Origin: Cryptomeria japonica
Lineage: Eukaryota > Streptophyta > Pinopsida > Cupressales > Cupressaceae
DNA: 64,000 nucleotides
Assembly (NCBI RefSeq): GCF_030272615.1
Contig: NC_081415.1
Span: forward strand, 601,979,644 to 602,043,643
Reading direction: 5' to 3'
Shown here piece after piece: positions 11,872-24,168 of this stretch. The position numbers and the translations under genes are program-made. Each line of letters opens with the position of its first letter. Position 1 is the first letter of the stretch. The notes under the pieces were generated by a model, which made no database searches, was not told the DNA's origin, and saw nothing but the letters and a program-made list of their open reading frames with translations.

Positions 11872-14388
11872 TGTTGGCATTGTGTTGTCATTGATGTCAA
11901 CCAGTAATGGTGTCAGTGATGTCACTGGTAAGTATAGGATGTCAAGTGGTTATTGGAGTCACCGATATACAATTTAGTGTTGGAGACATAAGTTGATTTT
12001 GACTAGTGAATAGACATTGGAGATAGTTGAAAAATGTTATAGAAATGCCAACCAATGAGTGATATGTTGGTAGTGTGTTGTTGCCAACCGGTATGCATGT
12101 GATGGGTAAGAAATCAAGGTTGAACTTATGAAGAATATGCAGGCAACCGATATGCAGTTTGATTAATGTCATACAATAGGAATCCCACTAGATGAACAAG
12201 TTATCACAGGATGAAGATATGACCGACAAAGTTTGGGTGGATGCATGTTAGTAACGTAGACAAAGGGGATGTCTACTTGGTTATGTGATTGATTGAAGAT
12301 ATATCTTCTCAATGACAACAATGTCATATCAATGCTACACCGATAGGAGAGAGCAAAATATTGGCCAGCAGGTGACAAGGACCTACTCTCACCGAGTGAT
12401 TGGCAAGCTTAGTGCATTGGTCCATCTATTCCCACCAGTAAGTGGTTATACTAAGCTTTATCTCTCAACATGCATGGAATGCATCATAACCCTCTAAGAT
12501 AAGATAGTTTGAGAAGTTGAAGGTAGGTGATTGAAGGCTCACACCAGATGAACAAGTGAAACACAAAGATCACTCAGGTGCATGAAACTAGAGATGTGCA
12601 CCGGATTAACAAGTGTACACATGATGACCCACCAGAATAGAAGAGGAAGATAAGTTGTGATGAGGTTGCTACCTTGGAAAACCAGTTGGGAGGAGAATTG
12701 GTCAAATAAAGATGAAGGCAAGGTCTAGAATTGCAAACATGGATTCACTCCAAGATGTTGATGTCAACCACAATGCATGTGTAGTTTGGTGCATGATGGT
12801 TGGGGTTTGATGGCATGGTGTCATCAAGGTGGTTACCGGTATGCACATAGAATTGTAGTTAACCAATAAGGATGTCAACTGGAAAGAGACCAAAGAGGTA
12901 AAGCTGAAAGGTGATAAAGATGTGTATAGTGACTCACTTTGGACATGTGTCTTGTTTTAGTGATCGAGCTAATGTGATCCAACTGGCAGAACAAAAATCC
13001 AAATAGTATGAAGGATAACTGGTAGGGAAGTTGAACTCGTAGGTATACATTGGTTGTGTGTTGTGGTCAGTGACTTAGTCTGAACTGACACAAGTTAATA
13101 AGTTGAGGTGGATGCCGACAAAGGGGACATATGGACTCCAGGTGTCATACATGCAGTAGTCAGCAAAGAGTGTTTTGACAAGGTAGTTGGTGAGTGGGTC
13201 GACATTCATGTTGACTGTGGAAATCACGGGGTGAGGACAAAGGTTTGTAGCCCGATATAGATTGAATGATGGAGATCTATGGTGTGCACTGATCGATGTT
13301 AGATGTCTGGGTGCTGATCAGAGTTGATGAAAGTTACAATGAAAGCATTGATGGTGACTGACTAAAAGATATGCCAACAGAATAGATGTAGTTTACTAAA
13401 CATAGTAGATGTGCATTGGAAGAATAAAATATGACAGAGTTGCATTATTTGTTGCATGTTGTTCATCCCTACAACAAGACCTGATTGGATATGATACGCC
13501 TCGTGGTCGGTGGAGAAACCATATTGTGCCAAATTTGAAGTGATATTATAGTGGGAACGTGTAGAGATAAATAGGCAGACCAAAGATCACAGTGATTTAT
13601 GATGCTACTAGATGATGAGGGGTCAGATATTGAAGAGAAGAGTGTGAGAGTGTAGCAGAGAGATAACTAGGAAGATCATAGTGACTAAGTGTTAGAAGGT
13701 AAACTAGTAAGAGGGTTTAACATAGGATTAAATCGATGAGGCCAAAGTAATTGGTAAGTTGCTAAAGATTGTAACAGTCAAGTGAACCGGAAGTGTTCCA
13801 ACTATTAAGGAGGTAGAAGAGTGTGAAGCAGTGCAAAGTGAGAATCGGGGGACATCAGGTGAGGTAGGGACTGAACCAGAAAAGTGAATAGAATCAACTA
13901 AGCAAAAAAAAATGGTTGAGTGAAGAGTACCATTTGTGACAAGTAGTAGTGGGTTTGAGTGAGCAGAGAACTGACAACGAACAGATAAAAGGTGAACCGG
14001 TGAAGAGAGATTATTTACATAGGTTACAAAAATCACCGGGTTATTACTACTATTTTGATATAATGTATTGTTATCGCTGAGTTGGAGCTCTATGCATGGG
14101 TTGGTGCCCTAAACTTTGTAATACAGTGTTTATTGTGAGGCTGGATTGGAGCAGTAGACTCCAGTAGCATTTCTCACGAAGGTTTTTCCCATGTTGGTTT
14201 TTCCTCATACATCCGGTATTATGTGATGTGTCTTTTATGTGTGGTTGCATTTTGGTCTTCTCCCTATCTCATGGGTATACTTACCTTGTGTTTGAACTAC
14301 TAACTGGTACACACATTTAGGATTAAAAAGGGTTAAATTTGGAAACCACTGATTCACCCCCCCTCTCAGTGGCATCTTTTGTTCTACA
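11872..14388 (+). mobile_element. Solo LTR (family A type), 2,517 bp, TSD GAAAA
   Basis: Begins TGTTGGCATTG with GTCATTGATGTCAA just inside, and ends GATTCACCCCCCCTCTCAG...TTCTACA. It is flanked by GAAAA at 11867-11871 and 14389-14393. No internal region, primer site or second LTR is present, so this is a solo LTR left by LTR-LTR recombination. It is longer than the other family A LTRs (1.4-1.65 kb), so it is a different subfamily or carries extra sequence. It has the same terminal motifs as the Copia-type element at 1-6452. Confidence 0.87.
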
Positions 14389-14393
14389 GAAAA

Positions 14394-15790
14394 AACCCCA
14401 ATTCCTGAATCCTTCATGAAGGAATCATCCTCCTTGTCATGGAGCACGCTAAATCCTTACCATTCAATCTAAACCCTCAGGCTACAAATTTGAGTTTCCC
14501 AAAATGTTTGTAGGCACTTTTCTGATTTCTCTGTTGACTCTGAAGATGCCCCTTCTAATGAGGATGCTTGCTTCTATATTGGGAGTTGTAAAGGCCCTAG
14601 GAAGGAAAAGACTACTCTTAGCTAGCCCCATGGGTATGAAACTTCAACAATGATGATTTTAAGTATGTGCCTTCAAAGGAGTTTGTCCTCAACTCTCTCT
14701 CCCCTAGCTCTACTAGGAAGGGTAAAACCTTGGCAGGGGAGTCATCCAAATCTGCTAAAAAGGTGAAAGTAAATAAAAAAGACCTCAATTTGTCTCATTA
14801 TTCCATTGGGGACAAAAAAGAATCCAATAAAGGCCATGTCAAAAATCCCTTGCAAAATTTAAATGATAAAAAGAAATTTGTTGAAATGGAAGGGGACAAG
14901 GTTGATGTTCTTGATATTGAGGGAGACCTAAAGCGGATGGATTTTCATATCAAGATCCTTGTTAATACTCTAAAAGGTAATCCTATGGGTATGGATAAAG
15001 GATCCTCTACCATAGGGCTGGGGGATATGTTGATGGTGGTAAAGGATGTGATAGAAGGATAGGGTAATCTCTTTAATTGGATGGTGTTGGAAGTCAATGG
15101 GCTCAAAGAGAGGGTTAATTCCCTTTATGATAAATTGGAATGGGTATAGTTGAGTATGAATAAGGCCATGCCTATGGAAAATATAGATAAAATGCTCGCC
15201 CTCATTTAGAATGTTGCTAAGGATGTTAATACAATGAAGATGGATCATGAGGAAAAGATAAGATCTCTCAAAGCCTCCATTGATAAAATCCATGAGAAGA
15301 TTAGGGTTGTGGCTTTTGAGCAGAACTACCATGCAAAATAGTTTTGAGGGTTTTAGATAGTTGAATGAGAAGGTAATGACTTTTAAAAATCTCTCTAAGG
15401 TTAATTCGGACCCCCCATGTTACCAGGAAGGATGATGAGAAGAATGGTGTTGTTGTTCAACATGATGCAGATACTAGACATATTCTTGGTGCCTCTTCTA
15501 GAACTTGAAGTTGGGATAAAGGTATGACTAATTAAAGGCCTAAGTTTTCATGATGTGCTCAATATCAATGAAAATTTTATTAGTAGGAATGTTGAAATTT
15601 TAAAAATACTGAAAAAACTTCAATAGGTTGTCAGGTCATAATACCCCTCCCTGTCTCTTTTGTTTTGCTGCTAGCTAGCTATTGGCTATCATCTAGTTAT
15701 TTTTCTTCATGTTGGTTATCTTTTTTTGTTAGGGGTTCTGGGTCCCCTTAAAAACTTGTTTTACTCTACTAAAAAACTAGATTCAAAAGT
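14394..15790 (+). pseudogene. Lys-rich coiled-coil coding remnant and 3' end of the LINE
   Basis: A 131-codon open stretch at 14667-15062 (KGKTLAGESSKSAKKVKVNK, then DIEGDLKRMDFHIKILVNTL) continues past stops to about 15330 (EEKIRSLKASIDKIHEKIRV). The composition is basic and then heptad-like. It follows the C-terminal extension in the same orientation once the solo LTR is removed. It could be the tail of the same LINE or a piece of another element. The last 150 bp are non-coding. Confidence 0.45.
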
Positions 15791-16201
15791 TGTAATTATA
15801 TTTCTCCATCAATAAATTTAACAATGATTGAAAAGATTTTTTTTATAATGCTAAAATGTCTATCATAGTACATCATTGGTGGCAAGTAACCAATGTGTAA
15901 TGTGATGGAGCATGCAATTGAATTATAACTTATATTTCTTTTGTCAAATCTATTTAGGATAAATACTACCTTCTTAGACACTACATCAACATATGAAGGT
16001 TTAACAACCATGCCAATGAAGAGATCAAGTTGAGGATCCTACACCAATGACTTATATGACTAACTTTTATGCTTGACTAATGAAATGTAATATTTTTGAG
16101 TCTTTAAATATATCAACATATTTTGCCTCTCATCTACACTAACATGTTGATGTTGATTTTGGATACTCTAGGGTAGGATTATGTCCATTTATTCAATATA
16201 G
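15791..16201. other. Spacer without recognisable gene
   Basis: AT-rich sequence between the LINE 3' end and the next solo LTR. I see no coding signal or repeat structure. The last five bases, TATAG, are the target duplication of the solo LTR. Confidence 0.5.
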
Positions 16202-17848
16202 TGTTGGCATTATGTAAACCAGCATGAAGAAATAATGATATTGTATGTTGTCACTGATGTCAATATGGGACATAGTATGATCTGGCACATGTGATAAGTG
16301 AAGAAAGAGGAACCGACACATGTGATAAGTGAAGAGAGAGGAACCGGCATATGTATGAACCGGTTTATATGCCAAAGTGAAGCGGCATATTTGTTCAAGG
16401 AAAGTGAAGCGGTGAAGCGGCATATTTGTTCAAGGTGAACCAGCATGTAGTTATGGGAACCAACACATGGAAGCATTATATGACTACTGGTTGGTACGTA
16501 GCTTCCACTTCGGGGTTTCCAGTTGGAGTACCTCAAATCTGTGTGACTCAATCGGTGATCTTTGTGTGATGAGTTAGCAGTATGATGGAGGACAAATTGT
16601 GTTGCCACATAAGCTATGTGTGCGTGAAGGATCTTGCATGAAGACGGCTATTCCTATCTACCTCGGGAATGTGCGAAGTCTGTCAAACGGTGATAACACC
16701 TGATGGGTTATCAGCTGCCATGAAAACGGTGGATAATGGACGATGGAGAATGTCTTGAGAGCGATTCAAGATTGTTGCATTTAATGCAGTAGGATTCAAC
16801 GGTCAGGATCAAACCATTTGAATTGCTTAACCTAACAGGTTTAGGGTTTAGGGTTTTTGCTACCGACCTGTATGTTTCCTATAAGGTCAATGTTGGGTTT
16901 CTTTCTGAGGTTGTTGACAAAAGTTGTGAGTGTGTATCCAAGGGAAGTGATACGTGATTCTTGCCAGACCAAAGGAGAGAAGAGATACCTAGAAAGTGAA
17001 TGTGCAGAAGGAAAAGAGGAGCCTAAACGGATCTGCATTAGCATTGAGTGCTGTTAACAAATCATTGTAATACTTGTTGATCTCTAACCACTTCAACAGT
17101 TGTAAAATCCCCTAACAGGGTAGCCTTAACTAGCTTGATTCAAAATCCCTTAAATTGGGTGTTCTTAACCGGCTTGTTTCAAATCCTTTAACCGGGTAAC
17201 TCAAGGCTAATGAGTTCTCATAAGCTAGAGAGCTTAGGAGATCCTTTCAGCTATTGAGTTCTTGAAATCCTCTAACAAGGTGACCCTACCAGGTATCCCT
17301 TAACCGGGTGATCCCTAACAGGATCGATTCCTACCAAAACCTATTGTAATGTCCTTAACTGGAAAAGGCTCCTAACAAAGCGGACTTCTAAAGAGTTCAA
17401 AAAGTAGCTTGTGGGTATTCATCCCCACTGTGGTTTTTCCCAATTGGGTTTCCACGTGAAAAATATGTGTGTCATGTGAAATGCTTTTGTCTTGTGATGC
17501 TTTGTTTTACCTATTAAGCACATGAAGGTTCTATGTTTCATACCTATCTATAAAACATATTGAACTCATTGTTGTGAAGATCTGATGGTTAAGTTTACTT
17601 GTTTATGCATGAGAATATAATGATACTGTAGTATTGAGCTAAGAGGAAAGCTTATTGAGTGACTGGTTCATGACTGATTGAGCTATACTAGATGTTACCG
17701 GTTGCACTCTGTTTTACCGGTATCCCTGTTTGTCAGTCATTTGGAGTATTTGCTGTCAAACCAGTTTTTGACTGTATTTGTGTTTGTACTGATTCACCCC
17801 CCCCTCTCAGTACCAATTTGGTATTAGTGGTTCATCATTGAGTTATCA
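16202..17848 (+). mobile_element. Solo LTR (family A), 1,647 bp, TSD TATAG
   Basis: Starts TGTTGGCATTATG and ends GATTCACCCCCCCC-TCTCAGTACC...GAGTTATCA. TATAG flanks it exactly at 16197-16201 and 17849-17853. Near its start it carries a 31-bp unit repeated twice in tandem (16286-16316 and 16317-16347, core GTGATAAGTGAAGA) and a second short repeat around 16375-16435 (GTGAAGCGGCATATTTGTTC). Such repeats in the U3 region of an LTR are often regulatory; that is inference. Confidence 0.92.
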
Positions 17849-17853
17849 TATAG

Positions 17854-18109
17854 AAGCAAAACCAAAGATAAAGAAATGATGTCTATCCCTATATGAAATA
17901 TAATTATGTATTTAAACAATATTACACAAAAATTGACAAAGAAAAAACCATAGGAAAATATATAAAAAAATATTTTATTCGAGAAATGATATTTTGGATT
18001 GTAGTAAAAAATTAAATAAAATTGTTTTATTTAATTTTTTTTTTTTTAATAGTAAACATAATCCACCTTTGTCACTTTTATTATTTTTTCTATTATATTT
18101 TGTAATGCG
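17854..18109. other. AT-rich spacer
   Basis: Poly-A/T-rich sequence with no supported feature between the solo LTR and the Penelope-like remnant. Confidence 0.5.
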
Positions 18110-19310
18110 TGAGTTCACTCAAGGACTCCTTTATCAAGGATTGTTCCCTCTCATAGGTAGATAAAACTCTTTTGCCAAGGATTTTTCCTATTTTGTTCAA
18201 TTTATTAAGGACACTTAACTAGAAAGTAATGACCTCAGATATTTTTCATGTAATCTCTCTCTTCACCAAGGTTCCCATTCTTGATTCCATAGATATTGTT
18301 AGATGCAATGTTAACACCAAGATCATGGCCTGGTAGGATTGTGCTTGAGATCTACACTTTTTCCTTTCCAAGACATTATCTATGAGTAGGCTAATGGGGT
18401 GGCTATGGGTTCCCACTTTTTTCGATCATGGCCAAAATTTACATGGATAATTCAAATGAATAAATTTCCCTTTTCTCCTACCCTCTCAAGCCAATGTGGG
18501 TTGGACCCATGGCCTTGATAAGTTAGAGGAATTATACTCCCACCTTAATAACATAACTCCTTACATATCCTTCAACAAGGAACTAGGACTTTATAACCAA
18601 TTACCTTTCTTGGATGTGTTTCTCATAAAAAAATATAATGGCTCCCTAGGTCATTTCATGTTCCACAAATCCACCCACACTAACCTGTTCCTCCACTCCT
18701 TATCACATCACCACTCTTGCTGAAAATTTGGGGTACTTAAAACCCTAGCCTTGAGGGTCTACCATATTTGTGATGAAGAAAACATAAACCAACAAATTCT
18801 CCATCTTCACTATATTTGTGATTAAATAGGTATTCCAACAAGCAAATATCTAGACTCCTCAACCAAGATAAAACTTGATTCCTTTCCCATACCATTCATC
18901 CTCCACCTTTAGACCTCCTTAGTGTCTCCCTTACTTATATCAAAGGCATCTCCCACAAAATATCCAAAATCTTCTTCAAAACAGGTTATTGGCATGCCTT
19001 CAAGCCCTTCTCGATGGAGAAAAATTTAATCCCCCTTCTCACAAATCCTAGGGACATTTTCTTGGAGTCAGGGGTCTACAAGGTGACTTTTTCTCATGTG
19101 GTGCAACTTATATAGGTGAAACATGATTCTCCTTTGACACTAGAATCAAAGAACATTGTGCTAATATTAAACATGAATGAGTTCTTAAAAAAGACCTTGC
19201 TGAACATTCACAATCTACCAAACCATATTTTTCTAGAAAGAATGAAAATCTTGTTCAAAAGAGATAAATTGTCTAGGATAAGAATAAAACTTAATCCATA
19301 GAAATCAACA
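18110..19310 (+). pseudogene. Penelope-like retroelement remnant: RT plus GIY-YIG nuclease (Dryad-like)
   Basis: Read across frames, the plus strand gives the Penelope-like order. NSFAKDFSYFVQFIKD (about 18168) and VISLFTKVPILDSIDIV (about 18250) come from the RT. YE-stop-ANGVAMGS (about 18381) follows. The YVDD-bearing segment is degraded near 18490. Next come LDKLEELYSHLNNI, LPFLDVFLIKK and LGHFMFHKSTHTN (ORF 18496-18723), then ISHKISKIFFKTGYWHAFKP (about 18940). The GIY-YIG core follows: SGVYKV (19068-19085), a frameshift, then SCGATYIGET (19093-19122) and RIKEH. The LPFLDV...KSTHTN block and the fused GIY-YIG domain set this apart from LINE RT. It is dead because of stops, frameshifts and loss of YVDD. 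Confidence 0.82.
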
Positions 19311-19769
19311 ACCATGCCACTAATCTCAATCATGATTAATGGTGGAGTTTAAGTATATCTTAATTTTATTTTATTTTCCAGTATCAGAAATCATCATCAA
19401 TCCCTTCCTAAACCTTTATTATTGTATGTAAACACCATTTCCACCCCCTTCTCATCTTCCCCTTGATATTTTTTCTTTACGATGCCCATAACCCTTGGGA
19501 GTCTACCTCCTTCTCTCCTAGGTTTGTGTGCTCTCCATACAATTGATTTGTAGACCTCTATTTCACTTCACCTTCTTTTCTTTCTTTCTTTTTGTTTTGT
19601 CAAGTTCTCTCCCCCATGTTTCAATTTTATATTTTTCTTTTGTCTAATTCTCTATTTTTACCTAATCATTTTAACCTAATTTATCATTTTAATTTAATTA
19701 ACTTTGAGATATTTTCCCTAGCCTTGACCTTTTTGAGCTAATTTCTGTTACCTTTCTTCTAGCAATCTA
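19311..19769. other. Spacer, possible Penelope-like 3' flank
   Basis: Pyrimidine-rich, no ORF and no repeat boundary that I can define. It may include the untranslated 3' end of the Penelope-like element. Confidence 0.35.
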
Positions 19770-19952
19770 ACACACACACACACACATGCGTGTGTGTCTA
19801 TACATATACATACATATACATACATATACATATATATATACACATATAGATACATATACATACATACATAAATACATATCTACACAGACACACATATATA
19901 TATGTATGCATGCATGCACGCACACATGTATGTATGTATGGATGTATGTATG
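19770..19952. repeat. Microsatellite, left half: (CA)n, (TACATA)n, (GTAT)n
   Basis: Alternating purine-pyrimidine tract starting with (AC)n next to GCGTGTGTGT and ending in GTAT repeats. The right half is at 24040-24252; the two were one tract before the solo LTR inserted at 19953. Confidence 0.9.
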
Positions 19953-20701
19953 TGTAATGTCCTAAAATTGCAGTCTTTGCAATTTTGACCGTATTTGGGG
20001 TCCTCACTTTAGTTTTCTCATCCTCATGCTTGATCTTGACCTATTTATGCCCCTACCATGCAATAAATGCCTTATTTTCACATTTTAATCTATTGGTAAC
20101 TTTCACCATGACCCAGATATGGGGTAGGACCAAGGCGTGGCACCTTGGTCCTCACTAGGACCATGGTGTCACACCATGGTCCTACCTAATTGGGGCCCCT
20201 TTCAAACCCTTTTCCCCATCTCAAATTTGAGCACGGAATCTTGTTTCATGTTGGCCTATGTCAGAAAATCAATATAATTGACGATGGGAAAGTATATAAG
20301 GAGGTATTCCCCTCTCATTTGGATACACATTCATGATACGTGAAATTAGGAGCACAAGAAATCAAGCATTAAAGCATTGAAGTATCCATCATCAAGAATT
20401 TATAGAGGTCTTCAAGGTTGCATATTATTCATCTATAAATTGTGGAGCAAATTTACATCATTCATTTGCAAGCATGTGTGTTTGATTAGGGTTTTATCAT
20501 GTTCATGCCATTTTCATACAACATATATTATTACATTCAAGAAGAAAAGCATCATTATCATTTATTCCAGATTCGAGGTATATCCTTCCATCATTTTATT
20601 TCAGTGTTTACAATATTTCATTCAAGGTTTATTCCAAACCGGGGTTTGACTTAGGAAAACCCACATTCCCAACTAATTCCCCTTTCTTTCTATGTGCAGG
20701 A

Positions 20702-23601
20702 TGATATTATGATGAAAGAATAAGTATCCGGTAGAATACTGAGAGGGGGGGTGGTAAATCAGTATATTGAAAAAAATTACAAAGTTCCCAAACTTAAACT
20801 CAGTCAAACAAAGGAAACATATCTCAGCCAAGATCAATATTCATAAGAATACTTGACATCAACTGGTTTAACTGTTATGACAACATTAATAGTAAACAAC
20901 TTCAATCTTGTAAACATCAACAATGCGTAATCATAACTCTACATATTCAACTCTCAATGCTTCTACTTAACATGCCTTATCACAAGTTAACCAAATTAAC
21001 AAATAATTTGATCTCTGATAAATAATGATGAACAATAAATACCCAACAGGTACTGAGAGGTGGGGGTGAATCAATACGGACAAAAATTTCTCTGACAACT
21101 TAAACTGGAAAGACTGCACTAACTGGCAAATAGCATCACCAACCTAAACCAAGACAATACCGATATAAACACATTGAGACTATAAAAGACATAAACTGGT
21201 AACACTTAGAACTTCTCAAAACCTAATATCTCATCTCAACTTCACCCATATGCTTAAGCAAGTAATACATTAGAAATACAATGACCATTAGATCAACATG
21301 CATTACCACTTCACAAAAAACACTAAATCATCACATGAAAAAGCATCACACATAACATACTGATTTTTCATGTGGAAAACCAACTAGGAAAAACAACGGT
21401 GGGGATGAATACCCACAAGTTGTTCTTAAACTCTTCTGAAGTCCGCTCTGTTAGGAGCCTAGTCTGGTTAAAGACTTTACAATAGGTTCTGCTAGCAACC
21501 GATCCTGCTAGGGATCACCGAGTTAAGGGATGGCTAAATACCCGGTTAGAGGTTAAAACCCTATTAAAGGTTACCTCGCAAGAGGATTTGAAGAAATCAA
21601 TGATTTTGAGTCACCATGTTAAAGGATTTACAAAAAGCCTCTTAAAGCTACCCGGTAAAGGGATTTTCCAATAGTTGAAATGGTTAGAAGTCAATAGGTA
21701 ATACACTGATTTGATAACAACACTCAATACCAAGGCAGATCCACATCATTTCCTTTACATCTGCAATCACACTCTATAAATCTCTACTTACTTGTCCAGT
21801 CTGGCAAAGAATCACCTCACATACATTCATTTGCCAACAACTTCAAATGAAAATCATCATTGACCTTATAGACAACAATTAGGCCGATGACCAAAACCTA
21901 AAACCCTAAGCATCTAGGTTAAGAATATAGTCAGTCCAATCTTGACCGTTTAATCACATTACATAGGGTAAAACAATCTTGAACAAATCTCAAGACGTTC
22001 TGCATCATCCGTTCTTCACCGCTTCTGGAAGTTGATAACCCATCACGCGCTCTCCACCATTTACTAAGATTTTGCACATTCCCAAGGTAGATAAAATCAA
22101 TCTTCTCATGCAAGATCCTCAAGGCAATCCTTCATGCACACAAGGCTAATGTGGCAATGCGATCTAATCTTCATTTCAATGCTAACTCATCACAAGATGT
22201 CATTGATCAAATCACACAGACTTGAAATGCATCAGGCGTAAACCCTGAAGCTGAGACTACTAAGCGGTAGTCATATCAAATGAAACCCCAATACAAACTT
22301 TGCATATACCGGTTCACTTGCTAGTTTACTTACTTCAACATACCGTTTCACACTTCAACATATCGGTTCACTTGCCAGTTTACTTACTTCAACAAACCGG
22401 TTCAAACTTTAGCATATTGACATCAATGACAACATACATTATCATCATGTCATCAAATTCTGCACATATGCCAACAATCTCAACCACAAAAGCATTCACC
22501 ACTTGACACAAATGTTTATACGTGGAAAAACCAACTAGGTAAAAACCACGGTGAGATGAGACTCACAAGGATAGCTATCTCAACACTTCTGAAGTTCACC
22601 CTGTTAGGAGCCAAGCCTGTTAAAGCTTTAAAATAAGTCCTGTTAAGAACTAATTCTGGTTAGGAATCACCCAATTAAGGGATTTACAAATATGCTTTGA
22701 TGAAAAGCACAATACTTTGTTAGGAGTAACCTCGCTAGAGGATTTAAGTATCCAAGCTAATGGACCACCTTGTTAGAGGATTTAATGAGTAACCAAGCTT
22801 GTTAGAGCTTACCCGGTTAAGGGATTTCACTTCTACTATAATTGTTAGAAAACAACAGGTTTTCTTGATCTGTCTGAGTAGCACTGCATTTTCTTGATTT
22901 GATCCTCCTAAGCTTCAATCTGCCTTCACTCAAAGTGCAAATCCATTCACTGGTTAGGCAACTACACACTCAATAGGTTTCTATCAATCTTGCCAACAAA
23001 GTTTACAAACAACTTCATCGACCTTAAATACAAATCAATTAGGTCAGTAACACAACAAAAACCTAATTCTCATCATCGAGATTAGAAACAAGTCGGTACA
23101 ATCTTGACCGTTAGAAATCATGACAATCTCCACATTTTTCAAGAGAATTCCATCCACTCCATGTTCACCACTTCATCAGACTTTGTAACTTATCACGCAT
23201 TGTGCATTAGATGCAATCCACTTTGCTCCTACCCTAGACAAAAACCAAAGGCGCCAAGACAATTTGAACATATCCTTATGCAATGATCACACGTGTCTCC
23301 ATCATTACCGCTTATCAAATATTAAACCATCAAACTTGATCGGTTAGTGTTTAACAACAGATAGGGTTTACAAGTTACATTACATAGAAAGGTTTAACCC
23401 TTTACACCGGTTCAACTCACAAACTTCTCATACCGGTTTACAACATCTTCCACAAAGCTCTTCTTACCTGTTACTAGCCAATATAAAAAACAACAATATC
23501 AGCAATAACATGAATACCATTAGCAGTTCAATTGACATCAATGACAACATATCAATAATGCAATCTCTATGCAAAATACCAACAAACTCAAAATTCCAAC
23601 A
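20702..23601 (-). mobile_element. Solo LTR (family A, minus), nested in the family B LTR and itself interrupted
   Basis: Plus strand begins TGATATTATGATGAAAG, with ACTGAGAGGGGGGGTGG just inside, and ends CAAAATTCCAACA, the reverse complement of family A ends. The flanking bases are CAGGA (20697-20701) and CATGA (23602-23606), a 4/5 match. Subtracting the inner LTR and one TSD leaves about 1,434 bp, close to the inner copy. The GTCATTGATGTC block is present in reverse at about 23530. Confidence 0.78.
21016..22476 (-). mobile_element. Innermost solo LTR (family A, minus), 1,461 bp, TSD ATCTC
   Basis: Plus strand starts TGATAAATAATGATGAAC, followed by GGTACTGAGAGGTGGGGGTG, and ends GCACATATGCCAACA. 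ATCTC flanks it exactly at 21011-21015 and 22477-22481. A 54-55-bp tandem duplication (CGGTTCACTTGC.AGTTTACT at about 22309 and 22364) sits near the end that corresponds to U3, matching the repeat-bearing position of the copy at 16202. Confidence 0.92.
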
Positions 23602-24039
23602 CATGAAACATTTACGAAGTTGTACTATTCAGAATAGGCATTATTTGCAAAGACAAATCAACCCTTTTTGACATGCGAAAATTTTGGAGGACCATTGTGA
23701 CGTGCCATGGTCCTGGATTTTTAGGAACCTTTTCGAAGATTAGGTCCGGCTCAACTTATGTTGCTCAGATCCAAGTGAATGCGAAAACCCCACATCTATA
23801 GCTCATTTTTTTCTCATTTCTACCTTCATTCTACAACACTACACCTATTTTAGCATTTCAACTTACAAAAGAGGAAATCAAAATTAATTCAATCCATTTA
23901 GTATTTAGTCCTTATCTGATTTGTGATTGAATCTACTAAATCCCCTATCTCTTTTGACTATAATGGTCCTAAGTGAAATTGATTTAGTGGTTTCTCCCCT
24001 CTATGTTGCAAATCGCTAAATCAAAATTTTCACATTACA

Positions 24040-24133
24040 GTATGTATGTATGTATATATAGATACATACATACACACATACATACACACATACATACACA
24101 CACATATACATATACACATACACATATACATAT

Positions 24134-24168
<35 letters not shown>

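Larger units (their letters stand above)
6453..15790 (+). mobile_element. Decayed LINE (ORF2 and long C-terminal region) interrupted by two solo LTRs
   Basis: A plus-strand LINE starts abruptly at the Copia LTR, inside ORF2 downstream of the endonuclease, and runs through RT, zinc-binding region, RNase H and a long C-terminal coding remnant. It ends near 15790, after a GGTTCTGGGTCCCCTT-type segment of the kind seen near plant LINE 3' ends. It is split at 9681-10875 and 11872-14393 by solo LTRs whose target duplications restore the LINE frame or context. Stops and frameshifts are frequent. The 3' terminus is placed by composition only. Confidence 0.75.
19953..24039 (-). mobile_element. Solo LTR (family B) inserted in a microsatellite, carrying nested LTRs; TSD GTATG
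   Basis: Plus strand starts TGTAATGTCC and ends CACATTACA, with GTATG on both sides (19948-19952 and 24040-24044). The duplication lies in GTAT repeats, so it is weaker evidence than usual. Without the nested 20702-23606 insert its length is about 1,182 bp, close to the 1,190-bp family B LTR at 9681, which it resembles in reverse complement. It contains no coding sequence. Confidence 0.82.
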
